Assembly (NCBI RefSeq): GCF_001522585.2
Contig: NZ_CP013373.1
Span: forward strand, 1,364,001-1,428,000
Length of the DNA: 64,000 nt
Source of the DNA: Burkholderia sp. NRF60-BP8
GTDB taxonomy: Bacteria; Pseudomonadota; Gammaproteobacteria; Burkholderiales; Burkholderiaceae
Reading direction: 5' to 3'
The translations under genes and the position numbers were made by a program. A model generated the notes under the pieces. It was not told the origin of the DNA, ran no database searches, and was given only the letters and a program-made list of their open reading frames with translations. Of the stretch, positions 1 through 7,380 are shown one piece after another. Positions within the stretch are counted from its first letter, which is position 1; each line of letters starts with the position of its first letter.

Positions 1-314
1 TCCTGCACGCAGACCCACGGCGAGACGACGACCGCCCACAGTTCCGGATTGCGCGCCGCGTAGTCGGCGGCGGTCTCGGCCGGCATGCGCGCGACGAGGC
101 CGGACGACAGCCAGCGCGTGACCTGTTCGGTGTCGTCGCTGGCGACCGCTTCCGCGACGCTGACGAGATCGAGGTCGCGCGCAACCGACAACAGCTTGCC
201 TTGTGCGAAGAAGCGCTCGAGATCGCACCAGTCGATCTTGGCGGTCTCGCCGAGGAGTTTGGCGTAGAGCGGGCTGTGCGACGCGCCCGTGGCGGAGTGT
301 TGATCAGAGGACAT
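1..314 (-). CDS. DUF2288 family protein (3' end outside window)
   Basis: The reverse strand reads MSSDQHSATG from the ATG at 314 and continues with LYAKLLGETAKIDW, an acidic DDTEQVTRWL stretch and a conserved W near the visible end. This pattern matches the small soluble DUF2288 family (about 100 residues) of proteobacteria, whose function is unknown. About 104 residues are visible with no stop, so only the last few residues are missing. It is followed upstream (higher coordinates) by the acyl-CoA synthetase stop at 385, on the same strand with a 70-base gap, so the two may be co-transcribed. The family call is from memory of the motif. Confidence 0.75.
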   Translation of the reverse strand, partial: MSSDQHSATGASHSPLYAKLLGETAKIDWCDLERFFAQGKLLSVARDLDLVSVAEAVASDDTEQVTRWLSSGLVARMPAETAADYAARNPELWAVVVSPWVCVQ

Positions 315-384
315 CGAGTTCTTGGAATAGCTGCGTGGCGCCACTATAAACCATCCGGCCGGGCCGGCCGAGCGAGCGGGCCGC

Positions 385-2004
385 TCACGCGTCGCGCAGC
401 GCCCGGCGCACGATCTTGCCGGTGGCGGTCATCGGCAGGCTGTCGACGAACGCGATCGCGCGCGGATACTCGTGCGCGGCGAGCCGCGTGCGCACGTGTT
501 CCTGCAGCGCGTGAACGAGCGCAGCGTCGCCGGCGTGGCCGGGGTTCAGCACGACGAACGCCTTGACGATTTCGGTGCGCGTCGCGTCGGGCACGCCGAC
601 GACGGCCGCCATTCGCACCGCCGGATGCGTGAGCAGGCAATCCTCGATCGGGCCCGGGCCGATCCGGTAACCGGCGCTCGTGATCACGTCGTCGTCGCGG
701 CCGACGAAGCGCACGAAACCGTCGGCGTCGATCGTGCCCGTATCGCCGGTGAGCAGGTAGTCGCCCGCGAACTTGTCGCGCGTCGCGCCGGGGTTGCGCC
801 AGTATTCGAGAAACATCACCGGATCGGGGCGGCGCACCGCGATGCGGCCTTCGACGCCGGGCGGCAGCGGTGCGCCGTCCGCGTCGACGATCGCGACCGC
901 ATGGCCGGGCACCGCCTTGCCGATCGCGCCGGGCTGCGCATCGAACAGCGCCGCGCACGACGACAGCACCATGTTGCATTCGGTCTGCCCGTAGAACTCG
1001 TTGATCGTCACGCCGAGCGCGTCGCGGCCCCACGCCGTCAATTCGGTGCCGAGCGATTCGCCGCCGCTTGCGACCGATTTCAGCGACAGCGCGTAGCGTT
1101 CGCGCGGCGCCGCGACGGCGCGCATCAGCTTCAGCGCGGTGGGCGGCAGAAACGCGTGGGTGACGCCGTGCCGCGCCATCAGTGCGAACGCCGCCTCGCC
1201 GTCGAATTTCTCGAAGCGGCGCGCGAGCACCGGCACGCCGTGATGCCATGACGGCAGCAGCACGTCGAGCAGCCCGCCGATCCATGCCCAGTCGGCGGGC
1301 GTCCAGAACAGGCGTGCGTCGCGCGGGAAGCACTGCTGCGACATCTCGACGCCCGGCAGGTGGCCGAGCAGCACGCGATGCGCGTGTAGCGCGCCTTTCG
1401 GCTTGCCCGTCGTGCCGGACGTATAGATGATCACGGCCGGATCGTCGGCGGCCGTATCGACCGGCACGAAATCCGGCGATTCGGCGGCGAGCGCCGCGTC
1501 ATAGCGCAGCACGCCCGGCGCATCGGGCGCATCGTCGCCGACGCAGTAGACGGTATGCAGTGCCGGCAGTCGTGCGCGCAGCGGCGCGATCTTCGCGTAG
1601 CCGGCCGCGTCGGTGACGAGCGCGGCGGCCTCGCTGTTCGCGAGCCGGTACTCGAGCGCATCGACGCCGAACAGCGTGAAGAGCGGCACGGCGATCGCGC
1701 CGGACTTGTACGCGGCGAGATGGGCGATCGCCGTTTCGGGGCCCTGCGCGAGAAAGATGCCGATTCGGTCGCCGCGCCGCAGGCCGGCGCGCGCAAAGCT
1801 GTTCGCGAGCCGGTTAGAAGCATTCTTCAGGTCGTCGAACGTGATGCGGGAGACGTCGCCTTGCGCGGTTTCGTGGATCAGCGCGAGGCGTCCGCTGCCG
1901 TCGGCCCATTTGTCGCACACGTCCACGCCGATGTTGTAATGCGTCGGAATGTCCCAGTGGAAGCGGGAGAGGAGGTGGTCGTAGCGGTCGGCGGCGGGCA
2001 GCAT
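385..2004 (-). CDS. AMP-forming acyl-CoA synthetase
   Basis: The 539-residue protein belongs to the ANL superfamily, which activates a carboxylic acid to an acyl-AMP and then an acyl-CoA thioester in the cytoplasm. The P-loop-like signature YTSGTTGKPKG is at residues 194-204, the adenylate-binding NEFYGQTE motif follows in the middle of the protein, and the TGD motif marks the hinge region. The C-terminal GKIVRRALR carries the catalytic lysine at about residue 530. The N-terminus (HYNIGVDVCDKWA) resembles the medium-chain/acetyl-CoA synthetase branch, so a short or medium-chain acid is the likely substrate; the exact acid cannot be read. The ATG at 2004 is preceded by CAGGAGA at good spacing. 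Confidence 0.9.
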   Translation of the reverse strand: MLPAADRYDHLLSRFHWDIPTHYNIGVDVCDKWADGSGRLALIHETAQGDVSRITFDDLKNASNRLANSFARAGLRRGDRIGIFLAQGPETAIAHLAAYKSGAIAVPLFTLFGVDALEYRLANSEAAALVTDAAGYAKIAPLRARLPALHTVYCVGDDAPDAPGVLRYDAALAAESPDFVPVDTAADDPAVIIYTSGTTGKPKGALHAHRVLLGHLPGVEMSQQCFPRDARLFWTPADWAWIGGLLDVLLPSWHHGVPVLARRFEKFDGEAAFALMARHGVTHAFLPPTALKLMRAVAAPRERYALSLKSVASGGESLGTELTAWGRDALGVTINEFYGQTECNMVLSSCAALFDAQPGAIGKAVPGHAVAIVDADGAPLPPGVEGRIAVRRPDPVMFLEYWRNPGATRDKFAGDYLLTGDTGTIDADGFVRFVGRDDDVITSAGYRIGPGPIEDCLLTHPAVRMAAVVGVPDATRTEIVKAFVVLNPGHAGDAALVHALQEHVRTRLAAHEYPRAIAFVDSLPMTATGKIVRRALRDA

Positions 2005-2181
2005 CGCATGGTCTCCTGGGCGTCGGCGTGGCGTCGGGTGAACGGCTTACATCAGGATTTCACGCAGACGAATTCACAATGGTGTTCGCTGATAGGGAAT
2101 GTTCTGACTCGTCCAATAGTGACGGCTCAGTGCACGATTCCACAATGACGCATAAGATCAAGACAAAACAGTGGTGTGACC

Positions 2182-2301
2182 ATGGATTTGCTTCTGATAG
2201 CTGCGGGGTTCAGCCTGATCGGAATCGGTGTGCTGGTGGCGTTTGCTCGTCATGTCGATCCGTTGTCCGGCCGTTTCACCGGACGTCTGCGCAAGCGCTG
2301 A
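2182..2301 (+). CDS. putative 39-residue single-pass membrane protein
   Basis: An ATG at 2182 opens a 39-codon frame reading MDLLLIAAGFSLIGIGVLVAF followed by a basic tail ending GRLRKR. The first 21 residues form one clear hydrophobic helix, and the Arg/Lys-rich tail would sit in the cytoplasm by the positive-inside rule. It lies alone in the 367-base interval between the acyl-CoA synthetase start and the nlpD-like gene, divergent from the former. No strong ribosome-binding site is visible upstream, which weakens the call. The family is not recognised; the opening residues loosely echo the other tiny ORF at 4286. Confidence 0.4.
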   Translation: MDLLLIAAGFSLIGIGVLVAFARHVDPLSGRFTGRLRKR

Positions 2302-2371
2302 CTCGATTTTTTCCGTTTTCGCCGCGACGGCACGCGATGCGCGCCGGTGTCGCGTGTCGTCCGTCGCGCGC

Positions 2372-3073
2372 TCAGCGCGCCGGCAGGTAGCGTGACGGAT
2401 CGATCGAGCGGCCGCCATAGCGCAACTCGAAATGCAGCGCGACGCGATCGCTGTCGCTGTTGCCCATCTCGGCGATCGATTGCCCTTGCGTGACCGATTG
2501 ACCTTCCTTCACCAGCAACGCGCGATTGTGCGCGTAGGCCGTCAGGTAATCGGCGTTGTGCTTCAGGATGATCAGGTTGCCGTAGCCGCGCAACCCGTTA
2601 CCGGCATAGACCACGACACCCGGTGCGGCCGCAACCACCGGCGTGCCCGGCGAATTCGCGATGTCGATGCCCTTCGATTTCGAGCCGTCGAACGTGCGCA
2701 CCACGTTGCCGGCCGCCGGCCAGATCAGCGCAATGCTCGTGGCCGGTTTCACGGCCGATTCGACCGGCGCGGAAGGGGCCGGGCGCGCGCGGCCCGCGCT
2801 GCCGGTGCCGGTGCTCGATGGCGTCGATGCGGTGGCCGTGCCGGGCGGCGGTGCGACGCGCAGCACCTGGCCGACTTCGATCGCATCGGGGTTCGTCATC
2901 TGGTTCCAGCGCACGATGCTCTGTACCGACGTGCGGTTGTCGCGCGCGATCTTGTAGAGCGTGTCGCCACGCTCTACGCGATAGAACCCGGGGCCGACGG
3001 GCGCGGAGCCGCACGCGACGAGCAGGGCGGCGCAGGCGGCTGCGAAGAGTCGCTTCGTTGTTGTTTCGAACAT
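2372..3073 (-). CDS. NlpD-like LysM/M23 lipoprotein (degenerate peptidase)
   Basis: The 233-residue protein begins with a lipoprotein signal (LLVAC, lipidated Cys21), then a LysM peptidoglycan-binding domain at about residues 30-73, a low-complexity linker, and a C-terminal M23/LytM domain ending RYLPAR. The metal-binding histidine of the usual HxxxD is replaced (GIDIAN) and the HxH motif reads AYAHN, which is the E. coli NlpD pattern rather than an active lysostaphin-type enzyme. By analogy it should activate a cell-wall amidase during division instead of cutting peptidoglycan itself. The ATG at 3073 is chosen over the TTG at 3085 because GCGAGG lies just upstream of it. Unlike classical nlpD it does not sit beside rpoS here. 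Confidence 0.85.
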   Translation of the reverse strand: MFETTTKRLFAAACAALLVACGSAPVGPGFYRVERGDTLYKIARDNRTSVQSIVRWNQMTNPDAIEVGQVLRVAPPPGTATASTPSSTGTGSAGRARPAPSAPVESAVKPATSIALIWPAAGNVVRTFDGSKSKGIDIANSPGTPVVAAAPGVVVYAGNGLRGYGNLIILKHNADYLTAYAHNRALLVKEGQSVTQGQSIAEMGNSDSDRVALHFELRYGGRSIDPSRYLPAR

Positions 3074-3204
3074 TGAACCTCGCAAAACCCTGCCGCGCGT
3101 GACGCGGCAGGCAACACAAAACGTCCGATTTTAACGGGTTCGACCCGCGCACCGCAGTTTCGGTCGCAGGCGGGCCGCCGCGCCCCGGTTCGATGCGTGC
3201 CGAA

Positions 3205-4116
3205 TCAGCCGGCGAGCGGGGCGACGCGGATCCGCAGCGTGGCCGTTTCGGTCGCGCCCGGTGCGAGCATGCGCAGCCCGAGGCCGTTGTGGATCGCATC
3301 GGGCAGGCCGAGCCACGGCTCGACGCAGTAGAAGTCCGAATCCGGCTTTTCTGTCCACGTCGTGACCGCGTACCACGGGATCGAGCCCGGCACGTCCAGC
3401 GCGATCTCGATCGTGCGACCGCGGCCCGGCATCACGATGCGCACCGGCGCGGACGGCTCGCCGTCGAGACAGTGGAAGCGATCGAGGATGTCCGGATTGT
3501 CGAGGCGGTAACGGGCTTCGCCCGGTTCGAGCGGGCTGATCGAGCCGTCCGCGCGCTGTTGGCAACGGCGGGTCGGCGGCAGCTCGAGGAGGGTGTCGGC
3601 CCGCTCGCCATGCGGCAGCGCGAAATAGAAATGGTGGCCGGCGTAATAGGGCAGCGGCGTATCGCCGCGATTGGTCGTCGTCAACGCGGCTTCCAGCGTG
3701 TGCGCGTCGGCCAGCCGGTAGGTCGTTTCGAACCGGAAATCGAACGGGTAGCTCGCGCGCAGCGTGTCGTTCGCGTCGAGCGTCATCGTCAGCGCGGCGC
3801 CGTCGGCCGACGGGTGCGCGTCGAACGGCAGGTCGCGCGCAAAACCGTGCATCGGCAGATCGCGAACCACGCCGGCGGCGTCGCGCCAGCGGCCGATTTC
3901 ACCGTCGACGCGGTGGCGGCCGAGGAACGGGAACAGCAGCGGATTGCCGCCGCGCACGCGGGCGAGGTTGCTCCAATCGGCGGTTTCCGGCCAGAAGATC
4001 ACCGGTTCGCCGTCGACGTGCCAGGACAGCAGACGGCCGCCGAATTGCGGAGCGACCCGGACGAGCGACGGGCCGGCGTGAAGTTCGTGAATGTCGTGTT
4101 GCTGGAAGATCGGCAT
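3205..4116 (-). CDS. aldose 1-epimerase family protein
   Basis: This 303-residue protein has the galactose-mutarotase fold pattern: APQFGGRLLSW near the N-terminus, GGNPLLFPFLGR in the middle, GHHFYFALP (candidate catalytic His) and a late FYCVEPWLG motif with the candidate general base Glu. These enzymes interconvert alpha and beta anomers of free or phosphorylated hexoses in the cytoplasm; the substrate cannot be told from sequence. An in-frame ATG at 4158 would add 14 residues (MERTLLQSLPTRFA), but the family normally begins near MPIFQQH. Neither start has a convincing Shine-Dalgarno, so the start is uncertain. Confidence 0.8.
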   Translation of the reverse strand: MPIFQQHDIHELHAGPSLVRVAPQFGGRLLSWHVDGEPVIFWPETADWSNLARVRGGNPLLFPFLGRHRVDGEIGRWRDAAGVVRDLPMHGFARDLPFDAHPSADGAALTMTLDANDTLRASYPFDFRFETTYRLADAHTLEAALTTTNRGDTPLPYYAGHHFYFALPHGERADTLLELPPTRRCQQRADGSISPLEPGEARYRLDNPDILDRFHCLDGEPSAPVRIVMPGRGRTIEIALDVPGSIPWYAVTTWTEKPDSDFYCVEPWLGLPDAIHNGLGLRMLAPGATETATLRIRVAPLAG

Positions 4117-4285
4117 GGCGAATCGGGTTGGAAGTGACTGGAGCAGCGTGCGTTCCATTATCGGGCCGCGGGCGGTCGGGGAAAACCCTTCTCGGGAAAT
4201 TGCGAGTTTTTAACACTGTCGACGGTCTGGATAATGCGTCTAAACCGGTGATGTTGCCGGGTCATGACACTTCGCGGAGGGGGCC

Positions 4286-4372
4286 ATGGATCTGGCAATG
4301 GCAATGGGAATCGCACTGTTCGGCATGTTTACCGGTAGCACGGTATTATTTTTCTATCAGCTCGGTCGCTGA
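4286..4372 (+). CDS. 28-residue membrane miniprotein with its own terminator
   Basis: An ATG at 4286 opens a frame reading MDLAMAMGIALFGMFTGSTV then a short LFFYQLGR end, almost entirely one hydrophobic helix. A strong GGAGGGGG ribosome-binding site lies 2-3 bases upstream of the usual spacing window, and a perfect rho-independent terminator follows 25 bases after the stop. Ribosome site, transmembrane ORF and terminator form a compact monocistronic unit between the aldose epimerase and uppP, which makes a real product likely. The family is not recognised and no function is assigned. Confidence 0.55.
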   Translation: MDLAMAMGIALFGMFTGSTVLFFYQLGR

Positions 4373-4397
4373 CGGCAATTTCTGCCGGCGCCTGCAG

Positions 4398-4425
4398 GCC
4401 CGCCATGCAAATGGCGGGCTTTTTG
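4398..4425 (+). terminator. rho-independent terminator after the 28-residue ORF
   Basis: A perfect 9-bp stem (GCCCGCCAT / ATGGCGGGC) with a GCAA tetraloop is followed directly by TTTTT. It would end a transcript coming from the miniprotein ORF and insulate the uppP promoter just downstream. Confidence 0.9.
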
Positions 4426-4488
4426 CTTTCTTGATGCTTACAAATTGCAAGCGTTTGTGTGCATTGCCGCAATATCCTGCCAAATGCC

Positions 4489-4517
4489 TTGGCGCAGTAA
4501 TCCTGGCTGGGCATAAT
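4489..4517 (+). promoter_or_regulatory. probable sigma-70 promoter of uppP
   Basis: TTGGCG at 4489-4494 and CATAAT at 4512-4517 are separated by exactly 17 bases, and the uppP start lies 76 bases downstream of the -10 element. The upstream terminator at 4398-4425 supports an independent promoter here. Confidence 0.6.
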
Positions 4518-4592
4518 CGGGGCGCGTTTTCAGGACGCGCATCGCGTCGTCCGCTTTCCCTTCCGCTTAATCTTCACTAAAAGGACCGACGC

Positions 4593-5423
4593 GTGAGCCT
4601 CTGGTTTCTGGTATTCCTGAGCGTCCTGCAGGGCGTAACCGAACTCTTCCCCGTCAGCAGTCTTGGCCATACGCTGCTCGTGCCGGCGCTGTTCGGCATG
4701 CACATCGACAAGCACGCGCCGCAACTGCTGCCCTTTCTCGTCGCGCTCCACCTCGGCACCGCGCTGGCGCTGCTGTGGTACTTTCGCGCGCGCTGGATCG
4801 CGCTGATCGGCGGCTTCTTCGCGCAGCTCGGCGGCCGCAAGAACGACGACGGGCATCTGATGTGGGCGCTGATCATCGGCACGATCCCGACCGGCATCGT
4901 CGGGCTGCTGCTCGAGAAGCGCATCGAACGCGTGTTTCACGATCTGCGGATCGTCGCGATCGCGCTGATCGTCAACGGCGTGTTGCTGTGGCTCGGCGAT
5001 CGCATTCAGCGTAGCCGCGCGCATCGGCCGCCCGAGAAGATGACGTTCAAGCAGGCGTTCTTCGTGGGCCTTGCGCAGATCGGCGCGCTGATTCCGGGCT
5101 TCTCGCGCAGCGGGTTGACGATGATCGCCGGCAACGCGGCGGGGCTGACGGCGGAGAAGGCGGCGGAATTCTCGTTCCTGCTCGGCACGCCGATCATCTT
5201 CGCCGCGGGCGTGCTCGAATTGCCGAAGCTGTTCCATGCGCGCGATCAGCTCGCCGATGCGCTGCTCGGCGGCGTGCTGACGGCGATCGCCGCATACCTG
5301 AGCGTGCGGTTCCTGATGCGCTATTTCGAAGGGCGCGGCCGGCTCGCGTCGTTCGGCGTGTATTGCGTGATCGCCGGCGTGTTCTGCCTCGGCTGGTTCA
5401 TGCTGCATCCGCAGCCGGTTTGA
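4593..5423 (+). CDS. uppP: undecaprenyl-diphosphatase UppP/BacA
   Basis: This 276-residue polytopic membrane protein dephosphorylates undecaprenyl diphosphate, recycling the lipid carrier for peptidoglycan and surface polysaccharides; overexpression of the family confers bacitracin resistance. The BacA signature is intact: [15 protein letters not shown] at residues 12-26 with Glu17 and Ser22/23, and the second motif IPGFSRSG at about 167-174 with the catalytic-site Arg172. Hydrophobic helices fill the rest and the length is normal for the family. Translation begins at GTG 4593, preceded by AAGGA at 4581-4585. A terminator follows the stop by about 50 bases, so the gene is monocistronic. Confidence 0.95.
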   Translation: MSLWFLVFLSVLQGVTELFPVSSLGHTLLVPALFGMHIDKHAPQLLPFLVALHLGTALALLWYFRARWIALIGGFFAQLGGRKNDDGHLMWALIIGTIPTGIVGLLLEKRIERVFHDLRIVAIALIVNGVLLWLGDRIQRSRAHRPPEKMTFKQAFFVGLAQIGALIPGFSRSGLTMIAGNAAGLTAEKAAEFSFLLGTPIIFAAGVLELPKLFHARDQLADALLGGVLTAIAAYLSVRFLMRYFEGRGRLASFGVYCVIAGVFCLGWFMLHPQPV

Positions 5424-5474
5424 TGCCGCGGGCGCTGGTCTCGCGTGATCCGGCGCGATGATCGGGTATAATTT

Positions 5475-5504
5475 CGGGCTCGGCTCCATGCCGGGCCCGT
5501 TTTT
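5475..5504 (+). terminator. rho-independent terminator of uppP
   Basis: A 10-bp stem (CGGGCTCGGC / GCCGGGCCCG, one G-T wobble) with a TCCAT loop is followed by TTTTT. A TATAAT at 5467-5472 sits immediately before it, but no matching -35 was found, so I do not call it a promoter. Confidence 0.8.
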
Positions 5505-5609
5505 GTTTCAGGGGTTTGAGTGTATGTGGTTGCGGGCGGTGTTGCTGCTCGTTGCTCAAAAGCCCGATGCCGAATGCGGTCCGTGGCAGGCCGTGTCTTT
5601 TCTCCCCGA

Positions 5610-5686
5610 CCGCCCTTAGCTCAGTTGGATAGAGCAACGGCCTTCTAAGCCGTAGGTCACACGTTCGAATCGTGTAGGGCGGGCCA
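5610..5686 (+). tRNA. tRNA-Arg (anticodon UCU)
   Basis: The 77-base gene folds fully by eye: a 7-bp acceptor (CCGCCCT/AGGGCGG), D stem GCTC/GAGC, anticodon stem ACGGC/GCCGT with loop CTTCTAA (anticodon TCT), five-base variable region, T stem ACACG/CGTGT with TTCGAAT loop, discriminator G and encoded CCA. It reads AGA codons, which are rare in this high-GC genome. The accessory island begins directly after its 3' end, the usual arrangement for tRNA-integrated elements, although no integrase is present. Confidence 0.95.
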
Positions 5687-5690
5687 GTAA

Positions 5691-5715
5691 ATCAGCATGT
5701 TGGCTGATATTTCCA
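5691..5715 (+). terminator. weak terminator-like hairpin after tRNA-Arg
   Basis: A 6-bp stem (ATCAGC/GCTGAT) with a 6-base loop lies five bases after the tRNA CCA end and is followed by ATATTTCC. The stem is short and the T tract poor, so this is only a candidate terminator. Confidence 0.35.
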
Positions 5716-5809
5716 TACTGCCCTTGTCGAATCGGCATGTTCGTGCAACCGCTATGTAACCCAATTGGGTCAACGTAGATGCACATCGATGCTCTTTTGT
5801 TCACCGTAC

Positions 5810-6337
5810 GGCCGCCAACCGTCCCGAATCGAGTCTGAGTAACGGACATCACGTACATCCGGACCTGCGAGGGCTGGCTGTGTCTGGCGGCTGTTATGGA
5901 TCTGTGCTCGCGCCAGATCGTCGGTTGGGCTACGCGCTCGACAATGGCCAGCGATCTGGTTTTACAGGCGCGGTTGGCTGCGGTTTGGAAACGCAAACCG
6001 GGACCCGGCGTCATGGTGAATTCTGATCAGGGCGGTCAATTCACGAGCGATGACCCGCAGTCATTCGTGAGGGCGCACCATGTGATGCCAAGCATGAATC
6101 GGCGCGGCAACTGCCAAGACAATGCCGCAGCCGAGAGCTTCTTCAGTGCCCTAAAAAAGGAGCGAATCAAGCGGCGCGTCTATCCGAGTCGGACGACGGC
6201 GACCTCGGACCTGTTCGATTACATCGAAATGTTTTATAACCCGGTTCGTCGGCATGATCTTTCACCGATCGAGTTTGAGCGGCGCTATGCGTTAAACGGC
6301 TCGTGAGTGTCCATGAAACTCTGGCCGGTCCAACTCA
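5810..6337 (+). pseudogene. IS3-family transposase (OrfB) remnant
   Basis: The reading frame covers the C-terminal half of an IS3-family OrfB integrase: VTDITYIRT, then MDLCSRQIVGW, NSDQGGQFTS (second catalytic Asp), SMNRRGNCQDNAAAESFF (catalytic Glu) and FDYIEMFYNPVRRH. The N-terminal half and OrfA are missing. In addition the expected Trp before VTDITYI is a TGA stop at about 5839, a TGG to TGA change. Bases 6307-6337 (GTGTCCATGAAAC ... CAACTCA) look like the right terminal inverted repeat. The element is dead and marks the island edge next to the tRNA. Confidence 0.75.
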
Positions 6338-6399
6338 GGCTGTAAAATCAGTCATCCCGGTGGATGACGTCAGCCATGAATCGAGGTAAATAAACGAAC

Positions 6400-6792
6400 A
6401 TGACGAAGTCAGCTGAAGCGATGAAAGCGGTGTTTTTCTGCCTGCTTGGTGTGGCCTTACTCGCAGGTATGGCCTATTCGATCGTCGATACGCGCGCCTT
6501 TCTCAAGGACGCTGAGGTTGCGAATGGGCAGGTCGTTGCGTTAAATGCCGGCGGTAGTCATCCCGAAATTGCATTCGTGACCTCCACCGGTGAGCATGTC
6601 TCATACGCTCAAGGCGGTCTCGTGTTCGGTATGAAAGTCGGTGACGCGGTGCAAGTGCGCTATCTCGCGTCTTCGCCCAAGACATCTGCAACCTTGGATC
6701 GATTTTTGGCGATCTGGACCGTACCGATCTTCCTGGGTTTCTTTGGTGTGAGTGCGGTGTTAGGGGGCTTCCTTAGTTTTCCTCGGTCTTGA
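6400..6792 (+). CDS. DUF3592-like membrane protein
   Basis: The 130-residue protein has a hydrophobic helix at about residues 9-28, a beta-rich extracytoplasmic middle (NGQVVALNAGG ... HPEIAFVTSTGEHV ... VGDAVQVRYL) and a second helix at about 103-125. This helix-beta-helix layout, with a 'V.Y.p..P' type motif, is that of DUF3592 proteins, whose function is unknown. It is immediately followed by, and overlaps or nearly touches, the next gene, so the two are likely a translationally coupled pair inside the type VI island. The start ATG has no obvious ribosome site. Confidence 0.6.
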   Translation: MTKSAEAMKAVFFCLLGVALLAGMAYSIVDTRAFLKDAEVANGQVVALNAGGSHPEIAFVTSTGEHVSYAQGGLVFGMKVGDAVQVRYLASSPKTSATLDRFLAIWTVPIFLGFFGVSAVLGGFLSFPRS

Positions 6793-6809
6793 CCTTCTGG
6801 AATAAGTCC

Positions 6810-7379
6810 ATGTCTTTCTTGCGACGTAGTCAATGGGAGTACCAGACCGGTTCGACGTTCGGTGCGAGCATCGAATTCGTTATGGGCTCGGGCGGTGAGA
6901 TTTTGTTGAAGAATCCAGCGGGACAGTTTCAGCGATTCTGGTACGGTGGCCTTGGCGTAGGTTTGGGCATCGGCGTCAAGATTCCGAAAGTTCGGTTGCC
7001 GAAGTTCGCGATCAAGGGGAAATCTGTCAGCGGAAGCGGTTCGGCAGAGGCGTTTCCCAGCACCGGCTGGATTTACATGACATCGGCCTTCTCCGGGACG
7101 GAACTCGAGCATTCTGACTTTCAGGGTGGTGCCGTTTATCTTGACGGAAGTGCTGAAATCCTGTTGGCTGGCGGTAGTGGGTCGGTCATGTTGCTTGGTA
7201 TAAACCCGGCATTGCTGTCGCTCGCGCTAAGCCAGCTTACGATCAACCCGATGCTGTTCGAGTGGGTGATACAACGGGCAAAGGCGCTCGTGATCATGGC
7301 GGGTATCAATGCGGGACTGAACGCGGACGGTAAGGGCTTCGGCGGCGGGGCTGGAATTCTGGCTGGTTACGTTCACTGA
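6810..7379 (+). CDS. hypothetical protein, glycine-rich, T6SS-island
   Basis: I do not recognise this 189-residue protein. It begins MSFLRRSQWEY, contains Gly-rich amphipathic stretches (WYGGLGVGLGIGVKIPK; LLAGGSGSVMLLGI), a hydrophobic segment around LLSLALSQL and ends GGGAGILAGYVH. There is no signal peptide. A TTG start at 6789 overlapping the DUF3592 stop (TTGA) would add seven residues; the ATG at 6810 with GGAATAAG upstream is preferred. The stop is one base from the convergent tssF stop, so the gene is tightly packed. Its location suggests a link with the secretion genes, but that is inference only. Confidence 0.5.
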   Translation: MSFLRRSQWEYQTGSTFGASIEFVMGSGGEILLKNPAGQFQRFWYGGLGVGLGIGVKIPKVRLPKFAIKGKSVSGSGSAEAFPSTGWIYMTSAFSGTELEHSDFQGGAVYLDGSAEILLAGGSGSVMLLGINPALLSLALSQLTINPMLFEWVIQRAKALVIMAGINAGLNADGKGFGGGAGILAGYVH

Positions 7380-7380
7380 T

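Noticed and set aside
5467..5472. TATAAT as a tRNA-Arg promoter
   Set aside because: It is directly followed by the uppP terminator and has no -35 partner at proper spacing.
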